Origin: Elusimicrobia bacterium CG_4_9_14_3_um_filter_62_55
GTDB lineage: Bacteria; Elusimicrobiota; Elusimicrobia; UBA1565
NCBI GenBank assembly: GCA_002790095.1
Contig: PFUL01000061.1
Span: 1 to 51,222, forward strand
Length of the DNA: 51,222 nucleotides
Reading direction: 5' to 3'
Shown: positions 6,842 through 14,971 of the stretch, piece after piece
Position numbering within the stretch: the stretch's first letter is position 1
Layout: the number at the start of each line of letters is the position of its first letter
Position numbers and translations under genes: made by a program
The notes under the pieces: generated by a model
Told to the model about the DNA's origin: nothing
The model's database searches: none
What the model saw: the letters and a program-made list of their open reading frames with translations, nothing else

Positions 6842-9706
6842 CTACCCGCCGAGCTTCGCGAGGACCGCGAGCAGGGGCTTGAGGCTCTTGAGCAACTCGA
6901 CAGCGGCCCTGGGAACCGTGAGCTTGAACTCGCCTTCCTCCTGCGCCACCCGCACCTTCAGCGGCACGCGTTCGTCCGCCGCAACGGTGGGGGCGCCGAG
7001 CGCCGCGAGGGCCTTGGCCGCGGGGGCGAGGTCGAACTCCAGCGCGGGCGCCGCCGGCGCCGGGGCGTCTTGCGGCTCGGCGACGGCCGCCACCGAGTCG
7101 TCGGCCGAGGCTTCGGGGGCGGGCTCTTGGGCCGCGCCTTCGGACTCGGCGTCGTCTGCCTCGGTTTGAGCCGCCGTCTCGGGGAAGAGCATCCGCATCT
7201 TATCCATAAACGAGGACGCCTGGTCGGGGCTGAAGCGCACCGAGTCGAGCTTCTTGTCGAAGAGCCCGGAAAACAGCGCCCTCTTCTGGCCGGCCAACTC
7301 GAAGATGCGCGACTCGATGCTGTCGGCTGACACGAAATGCAGCGCGGCCACGGAGCGCTTCTGGCCCATCCGGTGCACGCGCCCGACGCGCTGCTCGAGC
7401 ACGGCCGGGTTCCACGGGATCTCGAGATTGACGACGGTATTTGAGGCATCCTGGAGATTGAGCCCCACCGAGCCCGAGTCGGTCGAGAAGAAGACGCGGC
7501 ATGCCGGGTCCTCGGTGAAGCGGCGGATGAGCGCGGCGCGCTTCTTCTGGGACACCGACCCGCAGAATACCACGGACTCGGCGTTTTTCTCGGCCAAGAG
7601 GTCGCGGATATAGAGGTCGGCAAGCCGGATCATCCGCTCCCAGGAGCTGAACACGACGACCTTGCGTCCCGGCTCGTCGAGCAGATCGGCCATGACGCGG
7701 CGGAACTCCTCTAGTTTCGGCGAGCGGATCTTCTCCTTGAGCGCGGGCGTCAGGCGCGGCGCGCTCAGGACATCGAGTTCGAGGGGCTTCCACTCGTACT
7801 GCCCGTAGGCGTTGGAGACGATCCGCATCGTCGTCAGGAGCATGAACAAGAGCTGGAGGTCCTCGCGGGTCAGCCGCTTGTACTTCTTGAACTTGTTCAT
7901 GAGCCTGTTGACGCGCAGGAGCAGGCCGTTGTGGACGTCCGCCTGCTCGGGGGTGATGGGGGTCCAGAACACGTTGTCGGTTCGCCCCGGGAGCTGGGTC
8001 AGCACCTCGGCGCGCGTGCGGCGGATGAGCCGCCGGCCGAGCCGCGCGCGCAGGTGGTCGAGGTTCTCGTAGCCGGTGACCCGACCCTCGTCGTCGACGC
8101 GGGCATAGGTCGGCATGAGCTTCCACGGCGCGCCCAAGGCGCGCGGGTCGAGGAACTCCATGATCGACTGGAGCTCGGCCAAGCGGTTCTCCAGCGGCGT
8201 GCCGGTGAGCACGAGGCGGTGCGGACTCTTGAGCCGCTTGATCGCGCGCGCGATCTTCGTGTCCCAGTTCTTGATGCGCTGGGCTTCGTCGAGGATCACG
8301 AGCTCCGCGCCGAGGCCCAGGACCTGATCGAGGTCCCGGTAGAGAAGTTCGTAGTTGACGATGAAGAAGAACTCGCTTCCCTCCCCGTAGAGCCGGGCCC
8401 GTTCCCGCGCCGGTCCCGCGATCACGCGCGCGCGCTCGCCGGTCGTCTTCTCGATCTCGTGCCGCCACTGGAGCTTGAGCGAGGCCGGGCATATCACGAG
8501 CGTGCGTTTAAGTCCCGCCAGGCGCTTGAGGAGCAGGGCCGTTCCGATCGCCTGCACCGTCTTGCCCAGGCCCATGTCATCGCCGATAAAGGCGCGTCGC
8601 TTCTTGGCGGCGAACAAGATGCCCTCGCGCTGATAGCGGTGCAGACGCACACGCATGCGGCCCGCGCTTTCGCGCCAGTCCCGGCTCTTGGGCGGCGACT
8701 TCGCGATCCGTTCGACGCGGTTCTCCCATGCGTGCGCACGCGCCTCTTCGTTAAGTAGTTCGCGCACGGCCGGGTCGATGCGCACGGGCGCGCCGGAGCG
8801 GTCGAGCCGGCGCACGAGTCGCTCGAAATGCCGCTTCTGCCCGACCGGATCGCGGCCGTTGCGCATAAAGCCCTCCGTGTCGAGTGCGCGCGAGACATCC
8901 GAAGCGGCGGCGCCCAGCCCCGGCGGCAGATGGAAGCGGACCGCCTCGGTCGGACCGGGCAGGTCCCGATGCGTCTGGCGCGGGCCGAGATAGGCCGAGG
9001 GGGTCTTGCTCCGCCTTTCCTCATCCGCGAGCAGGCGCCGCTTCGGGCGCGACGCGAGCGCGCGCTTGACCCGCTCGACGTGCTTGCAGGTGCCCAACTC
9101 GTTGACGCGGAAGTCGACGCACTCGCAGGAGGCGTGGGCGAAGGCCGCGTCGCGCACGATGACCCGGTAGGCCGACGGCCCGCGGTCATGGTCGCCCGAG
9201 GCGACGCGGTAGGCACCGAGCAGCCCCTTCGGACACGCGACGATGCGCAGGCCCTGCTCCATGGACCGGGCCTCGCGCTCCTTGCGCTCGCGCTCAGCCA
9301 GTTCCCGCAGGTAGCCCTCGCGCTCCTCGGGGTCTCGCGGCGCGAGGGGCTCGTCGGCCGCCGGCGGGGGCTCGCCGAGATCGGGCTCCGAGCCGGTCTC
9401 GGCCTGCTGCCAGGCCAACAGCGCCGCGACCGCATGCTTGCACATCGGCTCCCAGTCGAAGGGGCAGGAGCAGCGCGCTTGCGGCAGGCTGCAGGCGTCG
9501 AAGTGGATCTCGACCTGATAGGGCCGCTGCGTCTCGCCGCGGACCTCCGCCCGGATCTCCCGGCCGTCGCTGTCGAGCGACACAACGCGTCCGTCGCGGT
9601 AGTACCGCGTCCCACGAGCGAGGACCCGCCGCGAGGCCCAGGCGTGGAGACTATCGTCTACCGAAAACGGGTCTATGAGGACCGGTTCGCCGAGCGTCTC
9701 TTCCAT
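6842..9706 (-). CDS. SWIM zinc-finger SNF2-family helicase (954 aa)
   Basis: Two SWIM-like zinc motifs precede the motor: C79-x-C81, then C89-x-H91 (CSCPFDWEPMCKH), and a second CxC...CxH at about 194-209 (CECVDF then GTCKH). The SNF2 core follows with Walker A DDMGLGKT (about 373-380), DEAQ (about 468-471) and the helicase C-terminal motif VGRVHRMGQ (about 765-773). The last 150 residues are acidic and Ala/Pro-rich. SWIM-SNF2 proteins use ATP to move along DNA and displace bound proteins or RNA polymerase. The RapA-like sensitivity to stalled polymerase is only an analogy. The ATG at 9706 gives the usual N-terminal SWIM layout. It heads a transcript that continues into the XRE gene. Confidence 0.9.
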   Translation of the reverse strand: MEETLGEPVLIDPFSVDDSLHAWASRRVLARGTRYYRDGRVVSLDSDGREIRAEVRGETQRPYQVEIHFDACSLPQARCSCPFDWEPMCKHAVAALLAWQQAETGSEPDLGEPPPAADEPLAPRDPEEREGYLRELAERERKEREARSMEQGLRIVACPKGLLGAYRVASGDHDRGPSAYRVIVRDAAFAHASCECVDFRVNELGTCKHVERVKRALASRPKRRLLADEERRSKTPSAYLGPRQTHRDLPGPTEAVRFHLPPGLGAAASDVSRALDTEGFMRNGRDPVGQKRHFERLVRRLDRSGAPVRIDPAVRELLNEEARAHAWENRVERIAKSPPKSRDWRESAGRMRVRLHRYQREGILFAAKKRRAFIGDDMGLGKTVQAIGTALLLKRLAGLKRTLVICPASLKLQWRHEIEKTTGERARVIAGPARERARLYGEGSEFFFIVNYELLYRDLDQVLGLGAELVILDEAQRIKNWDTKIARAIKRLKSPHRLVLTGTPLENRLAELQSIMEFLDPRALGAPWKLMPTYARVDDEGRVTGYENLDHLRARLGRRLIRRTRAEVLTQLPGRTDNVFWTPITPEQADVHNGLLLRVNRLMNKFKKYKRLTREDLQLLFMLLTTMRIVSNAYGQYEWKPLELDVLSAPRLTPALKEKIRSPKLEEFRRVMADLLDEPGRKVVVFSSWERMIRLADLYIRDLLAEKNAESVVFCGSVSQKKRAALIRRFTEDPACRVFFSTDSGSVGLNLQDASNTVVNLEIPWNPAVLEQRVGRVHRMGQKRSVAALHFVSADSIESRIFELAGQKRALFSGLFDKKLDSVRFSPDQASSFMDKMRMLFPETAAQTEADDAESEGAAQEPAPEASADDSVAAVAEPQDAPAPAAPALEFDLAPAAKALAALGAPTVAADERVPLKVRVAQEEGEFKLTVPRAAVELLKSLKPLLAVLAKLGG

Positions 9707-9819
9707 GCGCGTCCCCCCGCTGTTGCGACGGCGTCAGCCTAGCAAATTTTCTCGACCGTATTCCATCGCCGACTCAACACCGTCGGCAGGGGTTGTACCA
9801 ACGATCGCCTTGTCGCAAT

Positions 9820-10107
9820 TTATCGGGATTTCCAGTAATCCGGATGCCGGCGAAGATGCATAACGGCGAGAATCAGAATGTCCGCACCCTCTATCGCATA
9901 GATGACGCCGAACGGAAAACGGCGGGTCAGGCAACGACGGACATTCCCTTCGAGAACGGGCCACGCTGAGGGATGACGGACGATGTTTCCAATTGTGCAC
10001 CGAACCTCGATGGAGAGATCCCAACCGAGGCCGGTTTGAGAGCGTTCGTAGAATTCGACAGCCTCCTCGAATTCCGTCAGTGCCTCGGGATGAAAGGCGC
10101 AGGTCAC
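9820..10107 (-). CDS. RelE/ParE-type toxin (95 aa)
   Basis: The chain carries the ParE fold pattern: FHPEALTEFEEAVEFYERSQ, GLGWDL, IVRHPSAWPVL, VRRCLTRRFPFGVIYAIEG and a final AVMHLRRHPDYWKSR. ParE toxins act on DNA gyrase and RelE toxins cleave mRNA; the sequence alone does not decide which. The start is taken as GTG at 10107, which overlaps the antitoxin stop as GTGA and gives the normal family length. The open frame upstream would add a basic tail that does not match the family. Confidence 0.88.
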   Translation of the reverse strand: MTCAFHPEALTEFEEAVEFYERSQTGLGWDLSIEVRCTIGNIVRHPSAWPVLEGNVRRCLTRRFPFGVIYAIEGADILILAVMHLRRHPDYWKSR

Positions 10108-10331
10108 TGCCCGAAACGCTTTTGAATCTTCCCGAAAGCTTCGTCTGCTGCAACCGCCTTTATCGAACCGGACTTCAGTTCTTCGAGGCGCCGTCGGGCC
10201 GTTGCAAGCCAAGCGCCGTCGATCGCCTCATCTGTCGGGTTCAGCGTCTGAAGAAGCGAGTCGATGATGAACGCTCGTTCCTCGACCGGGAGTGAACCAG
10301 CTTCCTCGATGATCTCTTTAGGGCCGTGCAT
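10104..10331 (-). CDS. Addiction-module antitoxin (75 aa)
   Basis: A small acidic helical protein: EEAGSLPVEERAFIIDSLLQ, then a linker, WLATARRRLEELKSG and an end in EAFGKIQKRFG. This is the pattern of the TIGR02574-type 'addiction module component' antitoxins that pair with ParE/RelE toxins. It is encoded first and overlaps the toxin start by 4 bases, the usual order for such modules. A promoter ends 6 bases before its ATG. Confidence 0.85.
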   Translation of the reverse strand: MHGPKEIIEEAGSLPVEERAFIIDSLLQTLNPTDEAIDGAWLATARRRLEELKSGSIKAVAADEAFGKIQKRFGQ

Positions 10332-10337
10332 ATTTCC

Positions 10338-10366
10338 AGTGTATCAGGCCGTCCCCCCGTCCGCAA
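10338..10366 (-). promoter_or_regulatory. Promoter of the toxin-antitoxin operon
   Basis: -35 TTGCGG (10361-10366), a 17-base spacer and -10 TACACT (10338-10343) are on the minus strand. Transcription should start at or next to the ATG at 10331, leaving no room for a ribosome site. This predicts a leaderless mRNA. Confidence 0.5.
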
Positions 10367-10488
10367 GCGCCGAATACAACTAGCCCGAGTTTATAGTGGG
10401 CGTCGCCCTTCTATTTCAGCCCAGTCGAGAAATCGCGGTTTCCGGTTCCGGAAGGTTCTCATGGATAGAGCCATAGAAACCCTTCTTT

Positions 10489-10890
10489 TTATTCCCCGGG
10501 GTCGAGCGACTCCGCGTCGCGCAGGTCCTTCGGGCGGCCGGTGGCGCGCTTGTTGGCGAGCAGGCATTCTAGGGATGGGAACTTGACGGACACCCCGCCC
10601 AGCCGGCCTTCGTGCCGGTACGGGAAATCGACGAGTCCGGGTTCAAGCCCCTTGGGCATCGCTCCGAACTCGACGATCTTTCGCATCCACTCGTTGACGC
10701 CGTTGACGAGGAACTGCAGCTGAGACCGCAGCAGCGCCGACTCCCCGGCGTCCGGAGATTCCCCCATTTCGACCTCGCGCAAACGGATGGCCTTTTGTTC
10801 TGCCTCGTCGCGCAAACGGACGGCGTGCGAGAAGATCTCCTCGCAGAGCGGGATCGCCGCCTCCGCCTCATCGATCGTCCGGTATTTCAA
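10489..10890 (-). CDS. Chimeric ORF: DUF2203-like protein with a nucleotidyltransferase-like tail (133 aa)
   Basis: Residues 1 to about 95 look like DUF2203: IDEAEAAIPLCEEIFSHAV, a long helix, a second helix, then EPGLVDFPYRHEGR. In that family this is followed by a conserved core of Trp, Leu, Gly, Glu and His residues. That core is missing. From about 100 the chain instead reads VKFPSLECLLANKRATGRPK and DLRDAESL, the usual C-terminal signature of DUF6036/AbiEii-type nucleotidyltransferases. The gene starts with TTG overlapping the upstream stop (TTGA) and is the last gene of the acylphosphatase to EVE operon. It looks like a fusion across a deletion. Whether the protein is functional is unclear. 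Confidence 0.55.
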   Translation of the reverse strand: MKYRTIDEAEAAIPLCEEIFSHAVRLRDEAEQKAIRLREVEMGESPDAGESALLRSQLQFLVNGVNEWMRKIVEFGAMPKGLEPGLVDFPYRHEGRLGGVSVKFPSLECLLANKRATGRPKDLRDAESLDPGE

Positions 10891-11351
10891 TCCTTCTCTC
10901 CGGCCAGCGCGAGGACGCGTCGGAACTCCGAGTCGGTGACCGGCTGCACGGAGAGACGGGAATTGTTGACTAAAACCATCTTCGCGAGTTTCGGGTCCGC
11001 CTTAATCGTCTCCAGGGAAACGAGCGCCGGAAAGCGCCGGAGGAATTTTACATCGACCAAGGACCAGCGGGGATCTCGAGGATCGCTTTTGGGGTCGTGA
11101 TATTTCGACTTGGAGTCGAACTGATGGGGATCGGGATAAGCTTCCCGGAGTACTGCAGCGACGCCGGCGACACCCGACGGAGAGGCGTTCGAATGGTAAA
11201 AAAGACAGCGGTCTCCTTTTCGCATCGCGCGGAGGTTGTTGCGGGCTTGGTAGTTGCGCACGCCTTCCCACTGCGTGCGCCGACCGGGCGCTCTTGCAAG
11301 ATCGTCGATGGAAAAAACGCCGGGCTCCGATTTAATGAGCCAAAACGCCAT
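10887..11351 (-). CDS. EVE-domain protein (154 aa)
   Basis: The chain starts MAFWLIKSEPGVFSIDDLAR, continues with WEGVRNYQARNNLRAMRKGD and FYHSN, and ends in a conserved DPRWSLVDVKF. These are the hallmarks of EVE (PUA-like) domains, which bind modified bases in DNA or RNA. Length is normal. The start at 11351 is taken because the domain begins there; the longer frame upstream overlaps apt with unrelated sequence. It follows apt by 7 bases in the same operon. Confidence 0.9.
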   Translation of the reverse strand: MAFWLIKSEPGVFSIDDLARAPGRRTQWEGVRNYQARNNLRAMRKGDRCLFYHSNASPSGVAGVAAVLREAYPDPHQFDSKSKYHDPKSDPRDPRWSLVDVKFLRRFPALVSLETIKADPKLAKMVLVNNSRLSVQPVTDSEFRRVLALAGEKD

Positions 11352-11358
11352 CGGGGGA

Positions 11359-11889
11359 TCAGTACACCAGGAGGGAGTGCACGTCGCGGCCGGCGAGTTT
11401 GTCGCGCCCATTGAGAAACGCGAGTTCGACCAAGAAGCAAACGCTCACGACTTGGGCGCCCGCCTTCTCGAGCAATTCGGCGGATGCGGCGGCGGTGCCT
11501 CCGGTGGCGATCAGATCGTCGACCAGCAGCACCTTCTCCCCGTTGGGGGCGGCGTCTTCGTGAACCTCGACGGCGTCGCTGCCGTATTCGAGGTCGTAGG
11601 AAAGCGAGATCGTCTTATAGGGAAGTTTTCCCTTCTTTCGGACCGGAATGACTCCTGCGCCGAGTTTGAGCGCCAGCGCGGCGGCGAAGAGAAATCCGCG
11701 CGATTCGATGCCCGCGACGAGTTGAATCCCGCGGTCCCGGTAATGCTCCGCGATGCGCGTGATCGCGGCGTTAAACGCTTCCGGACTCGCGAGCAAAGGG
11801 GTGATGTCTTTGAATAGGATGCCCGGCTTCGGGAAGTCAGGGACGTCCCGGATGAAATTCTTGAGATCGACGGCGGCGTCGTCGGCCAC
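11359..11889 (-). CDS. apt: Adenine phosphoribosyltransferase (176 aa)
   Basis: It salvages adenine by joining it to PRPP to give AMP. The sequence has the family start IRDVPDFPKPGILFKDITPL, the flexible loop region with KGKLPY and, near 120-135, the PRPP motif VLLVDDLIATGGT. GIESRGFLFAA matches the conserved active-site strand. Length is typical and no key residue is missing. It lies between the sigma factor gene (8 bases) and the EVE gene (7 bases). Confidence 0.96.
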   Translation of the reverse strand: MADDAAVDLKNFIRDVPDFPKPGILFKDITPLLASPEAFNAAITRIAEHYRDRGIQLVAGIESRGFLFAAALALKLGAGVIPVRKKGKLPYKTISLSYDLEYGSDAVEVHEDAAPNGEKVLLVDDLIATGGTAAASAELLEKAGAQVVSVCFLVELAFLNGRDKLAGRDVHSLLVY

Positions 11890-11897
11890 GGTTCCTC

Positions 11898-12977
11898 CTA
11901 TTTTTTCTTGGCTTTCCGCTTCGCCGGCCTTTTGCCCGCGGCTTTCGCTTTCTTGACCTTGGCGCGGGCCCGCTTCGCGGCGGCGGCCTTCTTTTCCTTC
12001 GCGCGCCTCGCGCGGGCGTGCATGCCGTAGTCCGCCGTGCGCCGGCCTTCGGGAATAATGTTGCCGAGGATGTCCGTTCGGGGTTTGGGCATGTTCCAGC
12101 CCGGCTGGAGGTTCGGCGTGCCCATCGGACGGGGCTCGTTGAGTTCGATCAGACCCATCCGGTTCGCGACGCGGCGAAGGCGCAGGAGCGCGCGCTCTTC
12201 GATCTGGCGAATCCGCTCGCGGGAAAGCTTGAGACGCTTTCCGACTTCTTCGAGCGTCATCGGAGACTGGCCGGTCAGTCCGTGGCGGAGTTCGAGGATG
12301 ACGCGTTCGCGGTCGCCGATCTCGGTCAGCGCCTGCTGCAGTTCGTCGTGAAGCTTGAGAACCGAAATCAGATTCTCCGGGGATTGCGCCGAGGTTTCCG
12401 CGATCATGTCTTCCATGCGGATGTTGTCGTCCTCGGAGTCGATCGGATTTTCAAGCGAGCCGATCCCCTTCGCCGCTTCGGCGGCGTCGAGAACGCCGCG
12501 AACCTGGCGCGCGGTCCAGTGCATCTTCCTCGCCATTTCCGCGAGCGTCGGATCCCGGCCGAGCATCCCGTGCATCTGCTCCCAGGTTTTCAGCCACTTG
12601 CGCAGGGCTTCCCACGCGTGCGGAGGGATGCGGATGGTCTTCGATTGCTCTTCGACCGCGCGCCGGATGGACTGCTCAATCCAGTAGGAAGCGTACGTGG
12701 AGAAACGGTAGCCTTTCGACGGATCGAACTTATCGATCGCGTGCATCAGACCGAGGTTCCCCTCTTCGATCAAGTCCAAAAATTCGGTGCCTTGGCGGTG
12801 GTACTTCTTCGCGATCGGAACCACGAGGCGCAGGTTCGCCTCCATGATCCGCTGCTTGGCTTCCTTGTCGCCGCGCTTCGCCTTTTTCCAAAGCTTGTGC
12901 ATCTCTTCGCGGCTGACCTGCCCGAGTTTTTGGATGCCTTTGAAATATTGACTGGTGGCGTCGGTCGTAGGCTGCAT
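11898..12977 (-). CDS. Sigma-70 family RNA polymerase sigma factor with basic tail (359 aa)
   Basis: It has regions 2 to 4 of a group 1/2 sigma-70 factor. Region 2 (about 44-117) has NLRLVVPIAKKY and YRFSTYASYWIEQSIRRAV, the -10 recognition helix. Region 3 follows, then region 4 (about 205-275) with the helix-turn-helix LEEVGKRLKLSRERIRQIE. The long region 1.1 of primary sigma factors is absent, which is closer to RpoS-like or alternative group 2 factors. After region 4 the chain has a Pro-rich linker and a tail (about 305-359) made almost only of Lys, Ala and Arg, like histone H1. Such a tail is unusual for a sigma factor. A match to rpoD or rpoS by name is not safe. Confidence 0.88.
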   Translation of the reverse strand: MQPTTDATSQYFKGIQKLGQVSREEMHKLWKKAKRGDKEAKQRIMEANLRLVVPIAKKYHRQGTEFLDLIEEGNLGLMHAIDKFDPSKGYRFSTYASYWIEQSIRRAVEEQSKTIRIPPHAWEALRKWLKTWEQMHGMLGRDPTLAEMARKMHWTARQVRGVLDAAEAAKGIGSLENPIDSEDDNIRMEDMIAETSAQSPENLISVLKLHDELQQALTEIGDRERVILELRHGLTGQSPMTLEEVGKRLKLSRERIRQIEERALLRLRRVANRMGLIELNEPRPMGTPNLQPGWNMPKPRTDILGNIIPEGRRTADYGMHARARRAKEKKAAAAKRARAKVKKAKAAGKRPAKRKAKKK

Positions 12978-12992
12978 TGTTCTTCGCTGCTC

Positions 12993-13268
12993 CTAATATA
13001 TGTCGAACGGCGTCGGTATTCCGGTCGCGGGAATTTCCCGTTTGTCGATCGACTCCACTTCCGCGAACCGGTTGCCGGTGCGGAGCTCGCGTTCGAAGCG
13101 TTCGAGCGTCGCGCGTTCGTTCGCTTCGGCTTCCGCTTCCACGTTCCCCCCGGGAAGATTTCTGACCCAACCGAGCACACCCAACCTGCGGGCGGCTTCC
13201 GCGGCAAAAAATCGGAAGCCGACGCCCTGGACGCGTCCCCGGATGAGCATGTGGAAACGGATCGCCAC
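12993..13268 (-). CDS. acyP: Acylphosphatase (91 aa)
   Basis: It hydrolyses the carboxyl-phosphate bond of acylphosphates. The conserved start FHMLIRGRVQGVGFRFF contains the phosphate loop (GRVQGVGFR). Further on are GWVRNLPGGNVEAEAEA, with the catalytic Asn in RN, and VESIDKRE. The length of about 91 residues fits the family only if translation starts at GTG 13268; the longer frame runs into the tRNA gene. It starts the operon with the sigma factor 15 bases downstream. Confidence 0.92.
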   Translation of the reverse strand: MAIRFHMLIRGRVQGVGFRFFAAEAARRLGVLGWVRNLPGGNVEAEAEANERATLERFERELRTGNRFAEVESIDKREIPATGIPTPFDIY

Positions 13269-13370
13269 TAGCCCCTCACTCCACGCAATCGTACTAAAAG
13301 GAATTGGGGATGGGAAGAGGCGGCTTGAAGTGTCAAGGGGTGCGCCTTGACGCCGCCAACGGAAGGATGG

Positions 13371-13444
13371 TCGGGGCGACTGGACTTGAACCAGCAACCT
13401 CTGCGTCCCGAACGCAGCGCTCTAGCCGATTGAGCTACGCCCCG
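13371..13444 (-). tRNA. tRNA-Pro (anticodon CGG)
   Basis: A complete 74-base cloverleaf on the minus strand: acceptor CGGGGCG/CGCCCCG, D-arm GCTC/GAGC, anticodon arm CTGCG TTCGGGA CGCAG with CGG, and a T-arm with TTCAAGT. The discriminator base is A and CCA is not encoded. It is the second of two tRNA-Pro genes, 59 bases apart. Confidence 0.95.
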
Positions 13445-13503
13445 TAAATGGGGTCGACCATGGGGACCGACCCCGTTGCCCGCGGGTGGATCCCCTGAAA
13501 GTT

Positions 13504-13575
13504 TCGGGGACGAGGGAATCGAACCCTCGACCTCTCGCACCCCAAGCGAGCGCTCTGCCACTGAGCCAGTCCCCG
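13504..13575 (-). tRNA. tRNA-Pro (anticodon GGG)
   Basis: A complete 72-base cloverleaf: acceptor CGGGGAC/GTCCCCG, D-arm GCTC/GAGC, anticodon arm CTCGC TTGGGGT GCGAG with GGG, T-arm GAGGG TTCGATT CCCTC. CCA is not encoded. It is upstream of tRNA-Pro(CGG), probably on one transcript. Confidence 0.95.
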
Positions 13576-13587
13576 ATTGAAAAGAAC

Positions 13588-13612
13588 AACCGGCGCGACG
13601 CGCGCCGGGTTT
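13588..13612 (-). terminator. Terminator of the nuclease-HU-MerR operon
   Basis: Arms CCGGCGCG (13590-13597) and CGCGCCGG (13601-13608) form a perfect stem with a 3-base loop, extended by AAC/GTT. On the minus strand it continues as TTGTTCTTTTC. It lies about 15 bases after the MerR stop and just before the tRNA-Pro genes. Confidence 0.75.
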
Positions 13613-13624
13613 GGAGTATAGCAA

Positions 13625-14089
13625 TTACTGGGATAGGTCGGAAGTCAGCCGGTGCAGATCGTCGCGGACTTCCCTGAGAAGCTTGAGTACGGAGGCGGGC
13701 ATCGTCCCCGCCTGAGAAGCGGCGGCGAGACGTCCGCCGCGGCGGGCTCCCGCCAGTGCTTTCCGGGCCCCGTCGATCGTCAATTTCTGCCGTTGGAGGA
13801 GGTCCTTGATCCGCAGTCCCGTTTCCAGGTCCGTGCGCGTGTAGCGGCGGTGCCCGCCCTTTAAGCGAGTCGGACGCAGGATGCGAAAACGGGTCTCCCA
13901 ATAGCGGAGGGTGTGCTGAGGAATCTGAAGTATCCGACAGGCTTCCCCGATATTGAAGTACTCCCTCGCGCCGAGACTTCGGGGAAGCCCGGACGCGCCG
14001 ACCCCCGCCGCAATCCCCGACGCAGCAGAGAGCCGAGGCACCTCCTCGGAGTCGACTCGGTCTCCCGGAGGGAGCCGCGAATCCGGCAT
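13625..14089 (-). CDS. MerR-family transcription regulator (154 aa)
   Basis: The winged helix-turn-helix spans about 43-115: YFNIGEACRILQIPQHTLRY, WETRF, the wing GGHRRYTRTDLE, and LLQRQKLTIDGARKAL. This is a MerR DNA-binding domain, of the type that changes the DNA geometry of promoters with long spacers. The 40-residue N-terminal extension is unusual. The C-terminus (about 135-154) is a short helix, too small to bind a ligand. It overlaps the HU gene by 4 bases (ATGA), so the two are translationally coupled. Confidence 0.85.
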   Translation of the reverse strand: MPDSRLPPGDRVDSEEVPRLSAASGIAAGVGASGLPRSLGAREYFNIGEACRILQIPQHTLRYWETRFRILRPTRLKGGHRRYTRTDLETGLRIKDLLQRQKLTIDGARKALAGARRGGRLAAASQAGTMPASVLKLLREVRDDLHRLTSDLSQ

Positions 14090-14352
14090 CAGTCGACGAG
14101 AAGGTTCTTCGAGGCTTTGAAGCGTACGCCCCGCCGCGGCGGAACTTCGACCTGGTCGCCCGTCTTGGGATTTCGTCCGGTTCGGGCCTGTCTGGCCTTC
14201 ACGCGGAAGGTTCCGAAGTTGGAAATGACCACCTTTTCATCCTTACGGAGCGCCAAGCGAATGGTCTCGAAGGTGGTCTCGACGGCTTTCGAGGCTTCAC
14301 CCTTGGTCGAGAGCACCTTGGCGACGGCCTTGATGATGTCGAGTCTATTCAT
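14089..14352 (-). CDS. HU/IHF-family DNA-binding protein (87 aa)
   Basis: It is a full-length HU-fold protein: MNRLDIIKAVAKVLSTKGEA, a dimer core VISNFGTFRVK, the DNA-binding arm QARTGRNPKTGDQVEVPPRR and the end VRFKASKNL. The RNP in the arm carries the bending proline. Such proteins bend and compact DNA. The context after a MerR gene recalls the ihfA-merR pairs of other bacteria, but whether this is HU or IHF cannot be decided. It overlaps the nuclease gene by 8 bases. Confidence 0.93.
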   Translation of the reverse strand: MNRLDIIKAVAKVLSTKGEASKAVETTFETIRLALRKDEKVVISNFGTFRVKARQARTGRNPKTGDQVEVPPRRGVRFKASKNLLVD

Positions 14353-14896
14353 CGTCCTCCCCTTCCTTCTCTTTCTTTCCCTTCTTTTTGCCTTTTTGAA
14401 GGTCTTTGTAAATGTCTTCCGGCCTGAGATTCTTCAGTTCGTCTTTGAAAGACTTCACTTCATCTTCGGAAATCGGTTTGCTCAGTACCTGGCATCGCTC
14501 AAAAACGCGTTCCTTCACATACATTTTACAGCCGGCGCGCACCGCCACCGCGATGGCGTCGGAGGGACGGGCGTCCACTAGTTTTTCCTCGTCCTTTCGA
14601 ACGACGTGGATGTTCGCGTAAAAAGTGTTTTCCTTCAAATCGGTAACGACAATTTTGTCCACGTCCCATCCCAACGTTTGGTAGGACGCCAGCAGCAAGT
14701 CGTGTGTCAGCGGGCGAGGCAAAACGATGCCGGAAAACCGAACCGCGATCGCTTGCCCTTCGGCGAGTCCGATCCAGATCGGAAGGAGACGGTCGCCGTC
14801 GAGTTCTTCCAAAAAAACAATGCATTCGTTGGCGGTTGTCGCCAACGAATAAATTCTAACCTCATGAACGTCCGCGGAATCTTTTTTCTTCGCCAT
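14345..14896 (-). CDS. Bifunctional nuclease family protein (DUF151, 183 aa)
   Basis: The BFN domain covers about 10-135: VRIYSLATTANECIVFLEE, LPIWIGLAEGQAIAVRFSG, RPLTHDLLLASYQTLGW and RPSDAIAVAVRAGCKMYV. These match the family (PF02577), for which DNase and RNase activity has been claimed. The C-terminal part is charged and ends in a Lys/Glu-rich tail of about 30 residues. It is the first gene of a three-gene operon with HU and MerR. A good sigma-70 promoter lies 43 bases upstream. Confidence 0.9.
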   Translation of the reverse strand: MAKKKDSADVHEVRIYSLATTANECIVFLEELDGDRLLPIWIGLAEGQAIAVRFSGIVLPRPLTHDLLLASYQTLGWDVDKIVVTDLKENTFYANIHVVRKDEEKLVDARPSDAIAVAVRAGCKMYVKERVFERCQVLSKPISEDEVKSFKDELKNLRPEDIYKDLQKGKKKGKKEKEGEDDE

Positions 14897-14938
14897 CGCT
14901 ATTTGACGGTCCCCGCGGCGTCCGAAGCCCGATGGCAG

Positions 14939-14967
14939 ATTTTATTCGACTTTTTAAGATTTTTCAA
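14939..14967 (-). promoter_or_regulatory. Sigma-70 promoter of the nuclease-HU-MerR operon
   Basis: -35 TTGAAA (14962-14967), a 17-base spacer and -10 TAAAAT (14939-14944) on the minus strand. The predicted start near 14932 gives a leader of about 36 bases. Confidence 0.75.
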
Positions 14968-14971
14968 GACC

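Noticed and set aside
10454-10481. Hairpin followed by CTTCTTTTT on the plus strand
   Set aside because: The stem has three mismatches in the middle and no plus-strand gene lies upstream to be terminated.
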